The notes beneath the pieces were generated by a model that was given only the letters and a program-made list of their open reading frames with translations, ran no database searches and was not told where the DNA came from. A stretch of DNA of 64,000 bases, taken from NCBI GenBank assembly GCA_965224495.1, contig CBDCZI010000011.1, positions 124,001 to 188,000 on the forward strand, given 5' to 3'. Position numbers and translations under genes: made by a program. Position 1 is the first letter of the stretch; each line of letters starts with the position of its first letter. Shown one piece after another: positions 45,365 to 54,697 of the stretch. The stretch is from CBDCZI01 sp965224495. Its GTDB lineage: Bacteria; Bacteroidota; Bacteroidia; Cytophagales; JAAEPT01.

Positions 45365-47179
45365 TTACCCCAAACGCTCAATAACACCCGATGCACGTTG
45401 TACTTTACGTTTAGAAGCTTCTATAATTACCTCATCATTACTAAGAAGTAAAACCTTGTGTTTTGCTCTTGTAATCCCTGTATAGAGTAATTCTCTTGTT
45501 AAAATTGCCATTTCTACATCATTTGGCAAGACCACAACTACATGATCAAACTCAGAACCTTGACTCTTGTGAATAGTCATCGCAAATACTGTGCTATAAT
45601 TGGTTATATAACCTGGGAAAACCGACCGTACACCTCCATTTCCATCTTCAAAATAAGCTTGTAACTTTCCTGTTTCATCTTTTCGGATAAACCCAACATC
45701 ACCATTATTAAGCTTCAAGGTATAGTTATTTTTAGTTACCATTATTGGCTGGTTATGGTAAAAACCTTGTGTCGGACGTAATTCACCCTTCTTTTTCAAA
45801 TAAGTCTCACAATAATTATTGTATTCATTGACACCAAACTGCCCTTGTTTTACACCACACAAAATCCGTACACGGTTTAACTTTCCCAACGCTTTAGTAA
45901 TTGAACCTTCATTTAAGTATTCTGAATACAAATCTATTTCCTTATCCAAAATAGCACTTTTATGTTCGGCATGAATAAGTACATGCTCCCCTTGTTGATC
46001 AAGACTTTTCAATTCTTCCAAACCATCAATTTCACCCGAAATCACCTGTTTACTAAACTTACCTATACCCTGCTCTGCACTAAATCTGAAACTATATTGT
46101 AATTCTATAATATGTTCACTAAGTATATTTTTATTAGGAATACTTAATATGTTATTTTCTTTAATTTGATTCGTTATTGGTAAAATAGCATTAAAAAACT
46201 GACTATTACTTTTGCTAAAATGATTGATATTATTGTTTTGACTCAAACACAAGTCTCCAAAAACACTTCCCGCTTCTACCGAAGCTAATTGCTCTTTATC
46301 TCCTAAAAAAATAACTTTAGCACTTGACGGAATAGCATCCAATAACTTAGAAAGCATTGTAATATCCACCATTGACGACTCATCAATGATTACCACATCA
46401 AAAGTTAGTTTATTTTCAGAAGTATGTTTGAAATAAGGCGTATCTCTCACATAACCCAATAATTTATGTATAGTTCCTGCTGCTATTGTTTCGTATTTAT
46501 CTTTTATTTCATCAGATAAACCGACCAATCCTTCTTTAGATTTCTGTAAAGACTCATTCATTCGAGCTGCCGCTTTACCTGTTGGAGCTGCCAAAGCCAC
46601 TTTCAAATCAGGATTTAATTGGTATAAAACAGCCAATAGTTTAGCTACAGTCGTTGTTTTACCTGTCCCCGGACCTCCTGTGATAATCGAAAAGTTATAT
46701 AAAATAGAGGTTAAAGCCGCTACCAACTGCCAATTTGTGGCAGTACCGTCCTCTCCAAACAACTGTTGTATAAATACCTTTTCCTTATTTATTGCTTGTT
46801 TTCTTTCCTCTACAATTTTTCTTTCTTCAGTAACAAATTCATTGATACGTGTCAAAACAGCCGTTTCGTAGTAATAATAACGCTGTAGATAAAACAATTC
46901 ATTTGCTAAAACAAACGGTTGTGTATCGTCTAAAGAACCTGAAACACACGATTTATCAAGCTTCTTTATAGACAAGAGTTCCCCTTCTTTCAAAAAAGGA
47001 TTTTGTTCTACTTCTCCTTTTTTCACCGACTGATTGTACCTATCGATAGAAAAACAGATATGTCCATCACTTAGTTTTTTAGAAACATAATAAGCAGCCG
47101 CTTGTAAATGTCTCCCATAAGATTTGAAGTAATCAGCAAAGACTTTATGTGTATCAATTGATTGGTTGGTCATAAACAA
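45365..47179 (-). CDS. recD: Exodeoxyribonuclease V alpha subunit (RecD)
   Basis: RecD is the 5'-3' helicase of RecBCD in double-strand break repair. The 604-aa length is normal. Seen: an N-terminal domain (1-110) of the type that contacts RecC, Walker A ITGGPGTGKTTTVAKLL near 167, DVVIIDESSMVDITML (Walker B) near 270, FLGDKEQLASVEAGSVFGDL near 300, and C-terminal motifs TIHKSQGSEFDHV near 540 and YTGITRAKHKVLL near 572. recB and recC are not adjacent. It heads a three-gene unit with the VanY-type peptidase and DUF6155-like genes. The first codons are MFM; the second ATG is equally possible. Confidence 0.92.
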   Translation of the reverse strand: MFMTNQSIDTHKVFADYFKSYGRHLQAAAYYVSKKLSDGHICFSIDRYNQSVKKGEVEQNPFLKEGELLSIKKLDKSCVSGSLDDTQPFVLANELFYLQRYYYYETAVLTRINEFVTEERKIVEERKQAINKEKVFIQQLFGEDGTATNWQLVAALTSILYNFSIITGGPGTGKTTTVAKLLAVLYQLNPDLKVALAAPTGKAAARMNESLQKSKEGLVGLSDEIKDKYETIAAGTIHKLLGYVRDTPYFKHTSENKLTFDVVIIDESSMVDITMLSKLLDAIPSSAKVIFLGDKEQLASVEAGSVFGDLCLSQNNNINHFSKSNSQFFNAILPITNQIKENNILSIPNKNILSEHIIELQYSFRFSAEQGIGKFSKQVISGEIDGLEELKSLDQQGEHVLIHAEHKSAILDKEIDLYSEYLNEGSITKALGKLNRVRILCGVKQGQFGVNEYNNYCETYLKKKGELRPTQGFYHNQPIMVTKNNYTLKLNNGDVGFIRKDETGKLQAYFEDGNGGVRSVFPGYITNYSTVFAMTIHKSQGSEFDHVVVVLPNDVEMAILTRELLYTGITRAKHKVLLLSNDEVIIEASKRKVQRASGVIERLG

Positions 47180-47235
47180 GGTTTATTTAAAAATAGTATT
47201 AAAATTCATCAGAGAAAAAAGAAGTCAAGAACGTT

Positions 47236-49221
47236 TTATCCACCCGTTGCAACATTGCCTAATATTTTAGCAATGTCCATTTCAGCTTTTTTAAGATAGA
47301 GTATTTTTTCTAACAAATCAATTGCTTTTGCTTCGTCTCCCTCTTTTTCAGCTTGCCTAATCTCTTCCGAAACCACCTTATTCATACTTCTTATTTTTCG
47401 CCATTTTAAGCGAGTAATACTCAAATAGGCTACTTTTCCGAGTTGATTAATTTCGTCAACAATAAACAATTGATGCTTTTCTTCCCAATTCACACTTATT
47501 TCGTGTTTATTTGCTAAAAAACCAATCGTTTCATTCTGAATATCTGTGTTTTCGTGTTGTAAAAAGTGTCCCGACGAAATAGGCTCTCCTTTATCAAAAG
47601 CGACACGAAACTCCGATATAATCGTTTGATACAACGGGTTATGAATTTCTATATCTTTAATTTCCTCCAATAAATAATCTCCAAAAAGCTGTTTTTCATC
47701 TAACTTTTCGGTTGCAAAATTCATTAAAATACGAACAACTTCTTTCTCCTGATCAGCCAAAATCTGCACATCTTCAGATAAAACAATCGCTGGCGTATGA
47801 ACAATTCCTTGAGCCGTAGCAGCCTCTGCTGCCTGCATTTCATCCATCATTACCTCCTCTTCTGTACGCTGAGGTTGAGGACGTTGGTATTTAGGTTTGT
47901 TCTTTTCTTGCTGTTGTTTGAGGTAAATCTTATTGAACTCATCAATAAGTGTTTCCTCTCTCACATCGAGCAGATTGGCACTTTGCTTAAAATAAACCGT
48001 TCGTTTGATTGAATCAGGTATTTTAGCAATACTCTCAATTACATTACGAATAATCCCCGCTCTTTTTAAGGGATCGTTCTTTGTTTCTTTTAAAAAAAGT
48101 TGCGTCTTAAATGTTATAAAATCGACACTATTTTCATCTAAAAAATCCCTAAAACCAATTCCACCCAATTCTTGGCAATAACTATCAGGGTCTTGCCCTT
48201 CAGGAAAAGTAATGGCACGAACATCCATCCCTTCTTCCAGTAGCAAGTCAATTCCACGAAGTGATGCTTTTATCCCCGCCGAATCGCCATCATAAAGTAC
48301 CGTTATATTCTTTGTATAACGAGAAATAACTTTTATTTGACCTTTGGTCAGCGAAGTACCAGACGAGGCTACCACATTCTTTATACCAGATTGATGAAGC
48401 GAAATCACATCCGTATAACCCTCTACCAAATAACAATTGTTCTCATTTCTAAGGTGTTGTTTGGCTTGGTAAACCCCAAAAAGAATATCACTTTTATGGT
48501 AAACATCCGTTTCAGGTGAATTTAGGTATTTTGGTTGCTTTTTGTCCGCTATCAAAATTCTTGCCCCAAAAGCAATCACTTTCCCCATCTGATTATGGAT
48601 AGGGAACATCATTCGGTTACGGAAACGGTCGTAAGTTTTGTTGGTTTCTTTTTTGTGGATAATCAATCCCGCAGCCTCCAACATCTCTTGGCTGTAATGT
48701 TTGGCTTTTGCTGCTTTTATCAAGCCATCCCACGAATCCGAACTAAATCCTAATTCAAAATCTTGAATGATTTTTTCATCAAACCCACGTTCTTTGAAAT
48801 AACTTAGACCAATCGCTTTACCGTTGTCGGAGTTATGCAAAAGATTTTTAAAATATTCTTTCGCAAAATTCAGAACAATAAACAAGCTCTCTCGCTTTCC
48901 TTTTTCTGCAAGTGCTTCTTTGGTTAAAACCTCCTCCTCTAGCTCTATATTGTATTTTTGGGCTAAAAACCGTATCGCCTCGATATAGCTCAAACCTTCC
49001 AATTCCATAATGAATTTTATGGAATCACCACCTCTTGAGGTACTAAAACATTTAAAAATATTTTTAGCTGGCGACACGAAAAACGAAGGTGTTTTTTCGT
49101 CAGTAAACGGACTCAGCCCTTTGTAACTCTGCCCTGATTTTTTCAATTGCACAAAATCGCCCACCACTTCGACAATGTCGGCGGTGTCACGTATTCGCTG
49201 TATGATTTCAGGTTTTATCAC
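47236..49221 (-). CDS. dnaG: DNA primase DnaG with degenerate zinc-binding domain
   Basis: DnaG makes RNA primers at the replication fork and binds DnaB through its C-terminus. The 661-aa length is normal. Seen: N-terminal fold YKGLSPFTDEKTPSFFVSP, but of the four zinc ligands of a CHC2 finger only C58 is kept; the others are S37, T40 and T61. The RNA polymerase core with Toprim motifs EGYTDVISLHQSG and LYDGDSAGIKA (near 262 and 312), and a helical C-terminal domain, are normal. Three-ligand loss would abolish zinc binding; I recall the same in other flavobacterial primases, so it is likely lineage-typical rather than a defect. Confidence 0.95.
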   Translation of the reverse strand: MIKPEIIQRIRDTADIVEVVGDFVQLKKSGQSYKGLSPFTDEKTPSFFVSPAKNIFKCFSTSRGGDSIKFIMELEGLSYIEAIRFLAQKYNIELEEEVLTKEALAEKGKRESLFIVLNFAKEYFKNLLHNSDNGKAIGLSYFKERGFDEKIIQDFELGFSSDSWDGLIKAAKAKHYSQEMLEAAGLIIHKKETNKTYDRFRNRMMFPIHNQMGKVIAFGARILIADKKQPKYLNSPETDVYHKSDILFGVYQAKQHLRNENNCYLVEGYTDVISLHQSGIKNVVASSGTSLTKGQIKVISRYTKNITVLYDGDSAGIKASLRGIDLLLEEGMDVRAITFPEGQDPDSYCQELGGIGFRDFLDENSVDFITFKTQLFLKETKNDPLKRAGIIRNVIESIAKIPDSIKRTVYFKQSANLLDVREETLIDEFNKIYLKQQQEKNKPKYQRPQPQRTEEEVMMDEMQAAEAATAQGIVHTPAIVLSEDVQILADQEKEVVRILMNFATEKLDEKQLFGDYLLEEIKDIEIHNPLYQTIISEFRVAFDKGEPISSGHFLQHENTDIQNETIGFLANKHEISVNWEEKHQLFIVDEINQLGKVAYLSITRLKWRKIRSMNKVVSEEIRQAEKEGDEAKAIDLLEKILYLKKAEMDIAKILGNVATGG

Positions 49222-49233
49222 GGTTTTTTTCTA

Positions 49234-49241
49234 CAAAGATA
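49234..49241 (-). promoter_or_regulatory. -7 box of dnaG (very short leader)
   Basis: Minus-strand TATCTTTG, a perfect TAnnTTTG, 12 bases upstream of the start codon; a TTG (plus CAA at 49264-49266) lies 22 nt further up. The leader would be only about 6 nt. Confidence 0.5.
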
Positions 49242-49349
49242 ACAACTTTTTAAAGTAGCCACTCAATTTATGTCTTGGGCTTTTCACAACTTTTCAACAT
49301 ATCAAATGATTCTTTTTACGTAGGTACTAAAAGGCCTTTACTTCTTTTT

Positions 49350-50354
49350 ATGTTACGGTTTCTATTTCTTTCGTTTTTATTCTTTACGTTCCTTCTTTTT
49401 GGACAGAAAAAACACAGTGTAGAAACAAATGTGTTTTTGGGTAAAAACATAAAAATAACAGAACCTAACAACTTTCATTTCTCAGCACAAGGTGTTCAAT
49501 TCAAACATATCCGCCATTTCTCGAAAGAAAAAAACTGGCAACAATACTACAATATCCCTAAAACAGGACAAGAGTTATTATTCACCAATTATTCTCGGAA
49601 CGGCTATTCTATCGCTATAAACACATTTATTGAGTTCAATTTTTTACGTTCTCCTAAGCACGATTTATTTATCAGCCCTGCACTTGGTGTAACTTACACT
49701 TCTGTAACATCTCAACACCTTGAAAATTATAAACTAATTAGCTTACCTATCAATTTTTCTATTAAAATGGCACTTGGCTATCGTTACGCTATATCGTCTC
49801 GGTGGAAACTCAGTACGAGTTATTTTGTAAGTCACTTTTCAAACGGTAACATCTCCAACCCTAACCACGGACTCAACTTACAAGCTGGGAAAATGGGCTT
49901 AAATTATTCTTATGGAGAAAACTATAGACCAACGTATTCTATTTATAAAAAAGAGCAATACAAGCTGCTTTTCTTACAAGTAAGCGTCGGAGGAGGTTTA
50001 AAAAACGAAGATAACAACACTTATTTTTTCACGAATGGTTACGTAAATACAGGTATTCATTTTCACCCTTACCATCGTTTGATTACTGGTGTTGTCTTAC
50101 TATCCAATACACCAATGCAAAAAACACACATTCAGACAGGGGTTTCATTAGGTTATCAAATCCGCTTTGGGAAACTTAACCTCTCCTTACAACACGGCTG
50201 GTTTTTAAAGCGAATGAGTAAAGAACAAAGGTTTTACTTATTTGCGATGCAATATTACTTCCAACCCAATATTTTTATTATGACCAACTTAAGAACCTCT
50301 CAAAAGTTCTTTTCTGAAGACCTTTCTTTAGGTGTAGGTTTTGAAATAAAGTAA
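49350..50354 (+). CDS. Acyloxyacyl hydrolase / PagL-like outer-membrane lipid A deacylase
   Basis: A 334-aa outer-membrane protein with signal peptide MLRFLFLSFLFFTFLLFGQ; the ATG at 49350 was chosen for this. The rest is strand-rich. The key motif is SHFSNGNISNPNHGLN near residue 161: PagL enzymes use a His-Ser pair in an HxSN context (here H162 and S164) to remove the 3-O acyl chain of lipid A. The protein is roughly twice the length of enterobacterial PagL, with additional strand-rich sequence after the motif, so a larger barrel is likely. Assignment rests mainly on this motif. Confidence 0.65.
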   Translation: MLRFLFLSFLFFTFLLFGQKKHSVETNVFLGKNIKITEPNNFHFSAQGVQFKHIRHFSKEKNWQQYYNIPKTGQELLFTNYSRNGYSIAINTFIEFNFLRSPKHDLFISPALGVTYTSVTSQHLENYKLISLPINFSIKMALGYRYAISSRWKLSTSYFVSHFSNGNISNPNHGLNLQAGKMGLNYSYGENYRPTYSIYKKEQYKLLFLQVSVGGGLKNEDNNTYFFTNGYVNTGIHFHPYHRLITGVVLLSNTPMQKTHIQTGVSLGYQIRFGKLNLSLQHGWFLKRMSKEQRFYLFAMQYYFQPNIFIMTNLRTSQKFFSEDLSLGVGFEIK

Positions 50355-50423
50355 GGTACATACCCAATACCTTCTTTCGCCTTATCAACGAAATTACTTT
50401 GACAACTAACATTCCTACAAAAC

Positions 50424-50460
50424 AAAAAAACCTTCAGAAATGAATCTAAAGGTTTTTTTA
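50424..50460. terminator. Bidirectional terminator between convergent genes
   Basis: AAAAAACCTT / AAGGTTTTTT, with AGA / TCT continuing the stem, has A and T runs on both sides. It lies between the PagL-like gene and the PID-CTERM-like gene. Confidence 0.6.
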
Positions 50461-50470
50461 TTACAATATT

Positions 50471-50707
50471 TTATTTTTTCTTCCTTTTGATAAATACAAA
50501 AGCACTTGCGCCTAATAATAACCAACTGTAATCGGAAATAGGTCCATCAGGATCACCAGGAGGTCCTCCTCCTGCTTTTTTAGTACGATCACCAAATGGT
50601 GATGAGAAAGTAGAGTTTGTCTCTTTGTTATCTCCTCCTCTAAATTGTGCATAAGCACCAGTAAGAAGTAAAGAGAATAAAATGACAGCTATTATTTTTT
50701 TAAACAT
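50471..50707 (-). CDS. Small exported protein with PID-CTERM-like C-terminus
   Basis: A 78-aa protein: signal peptide MFKKIIAVILFSLLLTGAYAQ, a Gly/Pro-rich middle (KKAGGGPPGDPDGP), then IS-DYSWLLLGASAFVFIKRKKK, that is a short motif, one membrane helix and a basic tail. This three-part end resembles the PID-CTERM sorting signal described in Bacteroidota. Such mini-proteins commonly sit next to a T9SS substrate gene, as here (67 bases downstream of it). Function unknown. A near-match -7 box TTACTTTG (plus 50740-50747) may give it its own promoter. Confidence 0.75.
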   Translation of the reverse strand: MFKKIIAVILFSLLLTGAYAQFRGGDNKETNSTFSSPFGDRTKKAGGGPPGDPDGPISDYSWLLLGASAFVFIKRKKK

Positions 50708-50773
50708 ATTAATCGATTGAATGTAGGTAAACTACGTTGCAAAGTAACGTTATTATTTAGTTAAAAGCAATAA

Positions 50774-52711
50774 TTACTTCTTGTTAATTACTAATTTATG
50801 AGCTACACGTTGTTCACCTTGTACTAAAACGATGTGATAAACACCATTTGAAACAGTTGAAAGAGGTAAATTCAAACTACCTGACGTACTATTAATCGTA
50901 ACGTTTTCTGTAGTTAATATATTCCCCATCATATCTATTAGTTGAACAGTAGCTTTACCTAACTTTAGTTTTGCATAGCGTAAGGTTACTTGCTCATCTA
51001 CCGCAGGGTTTGGGTAAATAGCTAATTCCATTACACTTTCTTTTAATGAGACACTCGACACTGGGTCATCGTTATTTTCGTCTTTTGGAGCCTCTCTTTG
51101 CTTCGTTACAATAGCATACCTGTTTCTAATTGATTCCTCTCCATTCGCTACTGCAATGGTATAATTAGATAAATCAGTGACGTTTACTTCTTCTTCTGTG
51201 TCAAGGTTTACAATCGCTGCCTCATCAAACAAACTGTTTTCAATAATATTAATGGTGTAATTTCCTTCTTTTAAATTCTCTAGTACCAAAGGAATCGTAT
51301 CCTCACCTATATATTCTAAAGAGTTAATAACTAAACTCATTTTCTCTTCATCTAACTCACTTACTGAGTAATCAGAAGATATAGTCACTTGACTTTGGGG
51401 TCTTTGGTAAGCGTCATATTTAGTATCAAAGTCATTCGTCGTACCATCTTTAAAACGAATCACTGTTTCGTCTGAAACACCATCTGCATCTGCTATTTTT
51501 ATTCGTAATAAGTTTTGTATAGGTGCTATCTTATAAAGTTTAGTACTCGATATGTTCGCTTTTGCTGACTCTGGTACAGTAACACTTGGACTTGCTGCTG
51601 TTGCATGTACCCAAAATGCTTGAGACATGGCAATTTTAGATGTCACCGTGCCAGGTGTTCCTACTCCGCCTACAAATGATTTCACAACGGTAGTCCCTGT
51701 TGCGTTATCGTTATAATAAATAGCATTCTCGATATTTGACTTTGTTACATTATCCCAGTCAATTGCAGACATAAAAGGATTACCAACTAAGTTCCAACCA
51801 TCGTCATCTGGCTCTCCTGTACTATTAAAAGTCACAGGCAAAGATTGACTTCCTACGACAGGGATCGCTGTAATAGAATAAATAGATTGAGATAAATTTT
51901 TATAATCATAAACAAAATAACCTTGCCCTGTAGTGAAATTACTATTCGTTTTATTTTCAAAAGTTTGACCATTTTCCTGGTAAAAACGAAGCCCTTCGTA
52001 ATTACCAACATTAAACGCAGGTACAGACGCACTAGGATTGGTTACTGCTCCACCTCTCATATAAAACCCTGCACTTTGTACAGCATCTGGATGAACATCA
52101 GAACCAGGGAAAGTAAAGTATCTCCAAGACTGATCTGTGTTTGTGTTATCATAATAGGTTTGGTAAGTTATTTCACTTTCAACTGAAGCATTAGCGTTTA
52201 CAGCAGCTAACCGTGCTGTTTTTGTCGCTGTTGCTTTTAGGGTTAATTCGCCATTTGGATTAAACTTTCCATCAACTAAAACGATAGAGTCCAAAATAGT
52301 AACATTACCATCAACTACCAACTTCCCCGTACTTTTTGTATTAGTCAATTTCAACGTACTAAAGGTGTTTACACCTATCAATTCCATCGTTCTAGTCGAA
52401 CCATCAAAAAATACAGCTCCATTAGGTGAGTTTAAAGTTCCTCCGTCATTTTCTAAATATTCTTCTAATGTTAAAGTAAAAGTACTCAAATCAAACTCTG
52501 CACCAGTATTTATAAGAATACCAACACAAGAAACATTAGTTGTCAATGTTACTTTATGCGGAGCTACAATTTCAGCCTCATCAGCATCTGGAATAGTACC
52601 TCCTACCCACGTGTCAACATTATTCCAATTACCACTTTTAGCCGACTCAATTTGAGCATTCGCTAAAAAAGTTATAGATAATACCACTCCTAACAATAAA
52701 ATTCTTTTCAT
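50774..52711 (-). CDS. T9SS-secreted surface protein with type A sorting domain
   Basis: A 645-aa protein with signal peptide MKRILLLGVVLSITFLANAQ (this ATG at 52711 was chosen over an upstream one in the same frame). The N-terminal region (WNNVDTWVGGTIPDADEAEI, VTLTTNVSCVGILINTGA) resembles the G8-like beta-helical start of flavobacterial surface proteins. The C-terminal 75 residues (LAIYPNPAVDEQVTLRY, VQLIDMMGNIL, LSTVSNGVYHIVLVQG, HKLVINKK) are a classic T9SS type A sorting domain. It is exported by Sec, then by the type IX system, and attached or released at the surface. Ligand and role are unknown. Confidence 0.9.
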   Translation of the reverse strand: MKRILLLGVVLSITFLANAQIESAKSGNWNNVDTWVGGTIPDADEAEIVAPHKVTLTTNVSCVGILINTGAEFDLSTFTLTLEEYLENDGGTLNSPNGAVFFDGSTRTMELIGVNTFSTLKLTNTKSTGKLVVDGNVTILDSIVLVDGKFNPNGELTLKATATKTARLAAVNANASVESEITYQTYYDNTNTDQSWRYFTFPGSDVHPDAVQSAGFYMRGGAVTNPSASVPAFNVGNYEGLRFYQENGQTFENKTNSNFTTGQGYFVYDYKNLSQSIYSITAIPVVGSQSLPVTFNSTGEPDDDGWNLVGNPFMSAIDWDNVTKSNIENAIYYNDNATGTTVVKSFVGGVGTPGTVTSKIAMSQAFWVHATAASPSVTVPESAKANISSTKLYKIAPIQNLLRIKIADADGVSDETVIRFKDGTTNDFDTKYDAYQRPQSQVTISSDYSVSELDEEKMSLVINSLEYIGEDTIPLVLENLKEGNYTINIIENSLFDEAAIVNLDTEEEVNVTDLSNYTIAVANGEESIRNRYAIVTKQREAPKDENNDDPVSSVSLKESVMELAIYPNPAVDEQVTLRYAKLKLGKATVQLIDMMGNILTTENVTINSTSGSLNLPLSTVSNGVYHIVLVQGEQRVAHKLVINKK

Positions 52712-52841
52712 AATTTCTCGTTTAATAAAAAACATATTTGCTAATATATACACTATTCATTGAATTAGTAACCTTTTCCTTATATAATTATAAACAAACT
52801 GGTTGTATGTATTTAAAACTGTTCTTTTTACCTCTTTAAAT

Positions 52842-52882
52842 AAAAAAGTCTGTATCTCTTACAAAAAAGATACAGACTTTAC
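52842..52882 (-). terminator. Terminator of the DEAD-box helicase gene
   Basis: Stem AAAGTCTGTATCT / AGATACAGACTTT with a 10-nt loop, flanked by A and T runs, just beyond the helicase stop codon. Confidence 0.85.
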
Positions 52883-52898
52883 ATTAATATATTAGTGA

Positions 52899-54671
52899 TT
52901 AATAGCGACTTCGACGACTACTTCGGTCACCTCCTCCACCGTCTCTACGACGATTTCCACCACTTCCACTATCTCTACGACGACTTCTGTCTCCGCCTCC
53001 ACTTCTTCCATCTCTACGACGACGATCTCCGCCACCTCCGCCTCTGCGTCGGTCACGTCCTCCGCCACCTCGTTGTTCGTCAAGGTTGCAACGTACTGGT
53101 CTTCCTCCGTGTTCAAAACCTTGGAATTTATCAGCAATACCGTCAGCTTGTTTTGGATCAATTACAAATGTAGTTCCTTGTTTCTTTACAGAAATCTGTC
53201 CTACATCTTTCTTTTTTAGACCTGTTTGATCACAAATGATTTGTAAAACATCTGCACTATCTAAACCATCCATGTCACCAAGACTAATAAAGAATTGTTT
53301 TGGCGCATTCGGATCACGTTCTTTTCTTTCTCTACTTCCTTTTTCGCCCATGTTAATGTCGTTAGAAGCAAAACCTTTCGATTTTTTTTCTAGCTCATTA
53401 CCAGCCAATTTCAAAATCAACTCTTCTTTAGTTAATCCTTCAAAAGCCGCTTGTACGGTAGCGATTAACTCTGGAGTCAATTCGTAATCATCAGAAGCTA
53501 TTTCATTAAGGCTTTCTGCCCAATTTTCTAAAACAGCAACTTGCAATTCTTTTTGAGTAGGTATTTTAGCCGCCTCAAAAGAAACTTTCAATTTGTTTTC
53601 TACACGACGGATACGGTGCATATCTCCGTGACTTGCAAAAGCGATAGAAATACCTTTTTTACCAGCACGAGCGGTACGACCACTTCTATGTGTGTAATAT
53701 TCCAAATCATCTGGCATATCATAATGTACCACGTGAGTCAAGTCATTGACATCAATACCACGTGCAGCAACATCTGTAGCTACCAACATTTTGATTTTAC
53801 CTGATTTAAAACGCTTCATTACGTTGTCACGCTGTGCTTGGCTCAGATCACCATTAATCGCATCAGCCTTATAACCTGCTTCCAACAATTCAGTTGCAAT
53901 ACGCTGTGTATCCATTTTTGTTCTACAAAAAGTGATACCGTACATATCTTTATGGAAATCCATAATACGTTTCAACGCTTCCGTCTTGTCACGTCCACGA
54001 ACCAATGCGTATTGATGCGAAATATTCTTATTAACAATGTTTTTCGCATTGATTTTCACCTCCTTAGGATCAGTCATGTATTGATTAACAATACGCTTGA
54101 TTTCAGTTGGCATTGTTGCAGAGAACAACCAAGTTGATTGCGTATCACCTGCATGAGAAAGAATCTTATCGATTTCTTCTTTGAATCCCATATTAAGCAT
54201 CTCATCTGCTTCATCTAAAACGAAGTTTGAGATACTTTTCAAGTCCACTACTCCTCTACCCAACAAATCGATTAATCGACCTGGTGTAGCTACAATAATG
54301 TTTGGTGTTTTTCTTTTAATGTCTCTGATTTGTGAAGAGATGGCTGTACCACCATACACACACTGCACATTAACATCTTTATATTTTGCAAAAGACTCAA
54401 GCCCTGTTGCAATTTGTTGAACTAACTCACGTGTAGGAGCTAACACCAATCCTTGGGTTTTCTTTGCGTTAAGGTCGATGACATCAATTAATGGCAAACC
54501 AAAAGCGGCTGTTTTCCCTGTTCCTGTCTGAGCTAAACCAATAAAGTCAGGATTTGACTCTAGTAATATTGGTATTGCTTCTTTCTGGATTTCTGATGGT
54601 GTCTCAAAACCTAATTCTTCTAAAGATTTTAAAATCTCCTTTGATACACCAAGTTGTTCGAATAAATTCAT
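52899..54671 (-). CDS. DEAD-box RNA helicase with DbpA RNA-binding domain and Arg/Gly tail
   Basis: A 590-aa CsdA/DeaD-like helicase that remodels structured RNA, typically in ribosome assembly and cold adaptation. The ATG at 54671 gives MNLFEQLGVSKEIL, the usual start. Seen: Q motif, AQTGTGKTAAFGLP (Walker A), PTRELVQQ, DEAD box VLDEADEMLNMGF, SATMP, TDVAARGID, HRSGRTARAG. A DbpA-type domain (FISLGDMDGLDSADVLQII to CNLDEQ) is at about 455-530, followed by a low-complexity Arg/Gly/Asp/Ser tail of about 60 residues ending RSSRRSRY. Own promoter upstream; the second cold shock gene lies 270 bases upstream on the same strand. Confidence 0.93.
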   Translation of the reverse strand: MNLFEQLGVSKEILKSLEELGFETPSEIQKEAIPILLESNPDFIGLAQTGTGKTAAFGLPLIDVIDLNAKKTQGLVLAPTRELVQQIATGLESFAKYKDVNVQCVYGGTAISSQIRDIKRKTPNIIVATPGRLIDLLGRGVVDLKSISNFVLDEADEMLNMGFKEEIDKILSHAGDTQSTWLFSATMPTEIKRIVNQYMTDPKEVKINAKNIVNKNISHQYALVRGRDKTEALKRIMDFHKDMYGITFCRTKMDTQRIATELLEAGYKADAINGDLSQAQRDNVMKRFKSGKIKMLVATDVAARGIDVNDLTHVVHYDMPDDLEYYTHRSGRTARAGKKGISIAFASHGDMHRIRRVENKLKVSFEAAKIPTQKELQVAVLENWAESLNEIASDDYELTPELIATVQAAFEGLTKEELILKLAGNELEKKSKGFASNDINMGEKGSRERKERDPNAPKQFFISLGDMDGLDSADVLQIICDQTGLKKKDVGQISVKKQGTTFVIDPKQADGIADKFQGFEHGGRPVRCNLDEQRGGGGRDRRRGGGGGDRRRRDGRSGGGDRSRRRDSGSGGNRRRDGGGGDRSSRRSRY

Positions 54672-54689
54672 ATATACTATTTGAATTTG

Positions 54690-54697
54690 CAAAGGTA
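54690..54697 (-). promoter_or_regulatory. -7 box of the DEAD-box helicase gene
   Basis: Minus-strand TACCTTTG, a perfect TAnnTTTG, 19 bases upstream of the chosen ATG, which supports that start. Confidence 0.5.

Noticed and set aside
52892..53173. Frames of about 90 codons on both strands (Glu/Val-rich and Tyr/His/Leu-rich) over the helicase tail
   Set aside because: They arise from the Arg/Gly codon repeats of the helicase C-terminus read in other frames.
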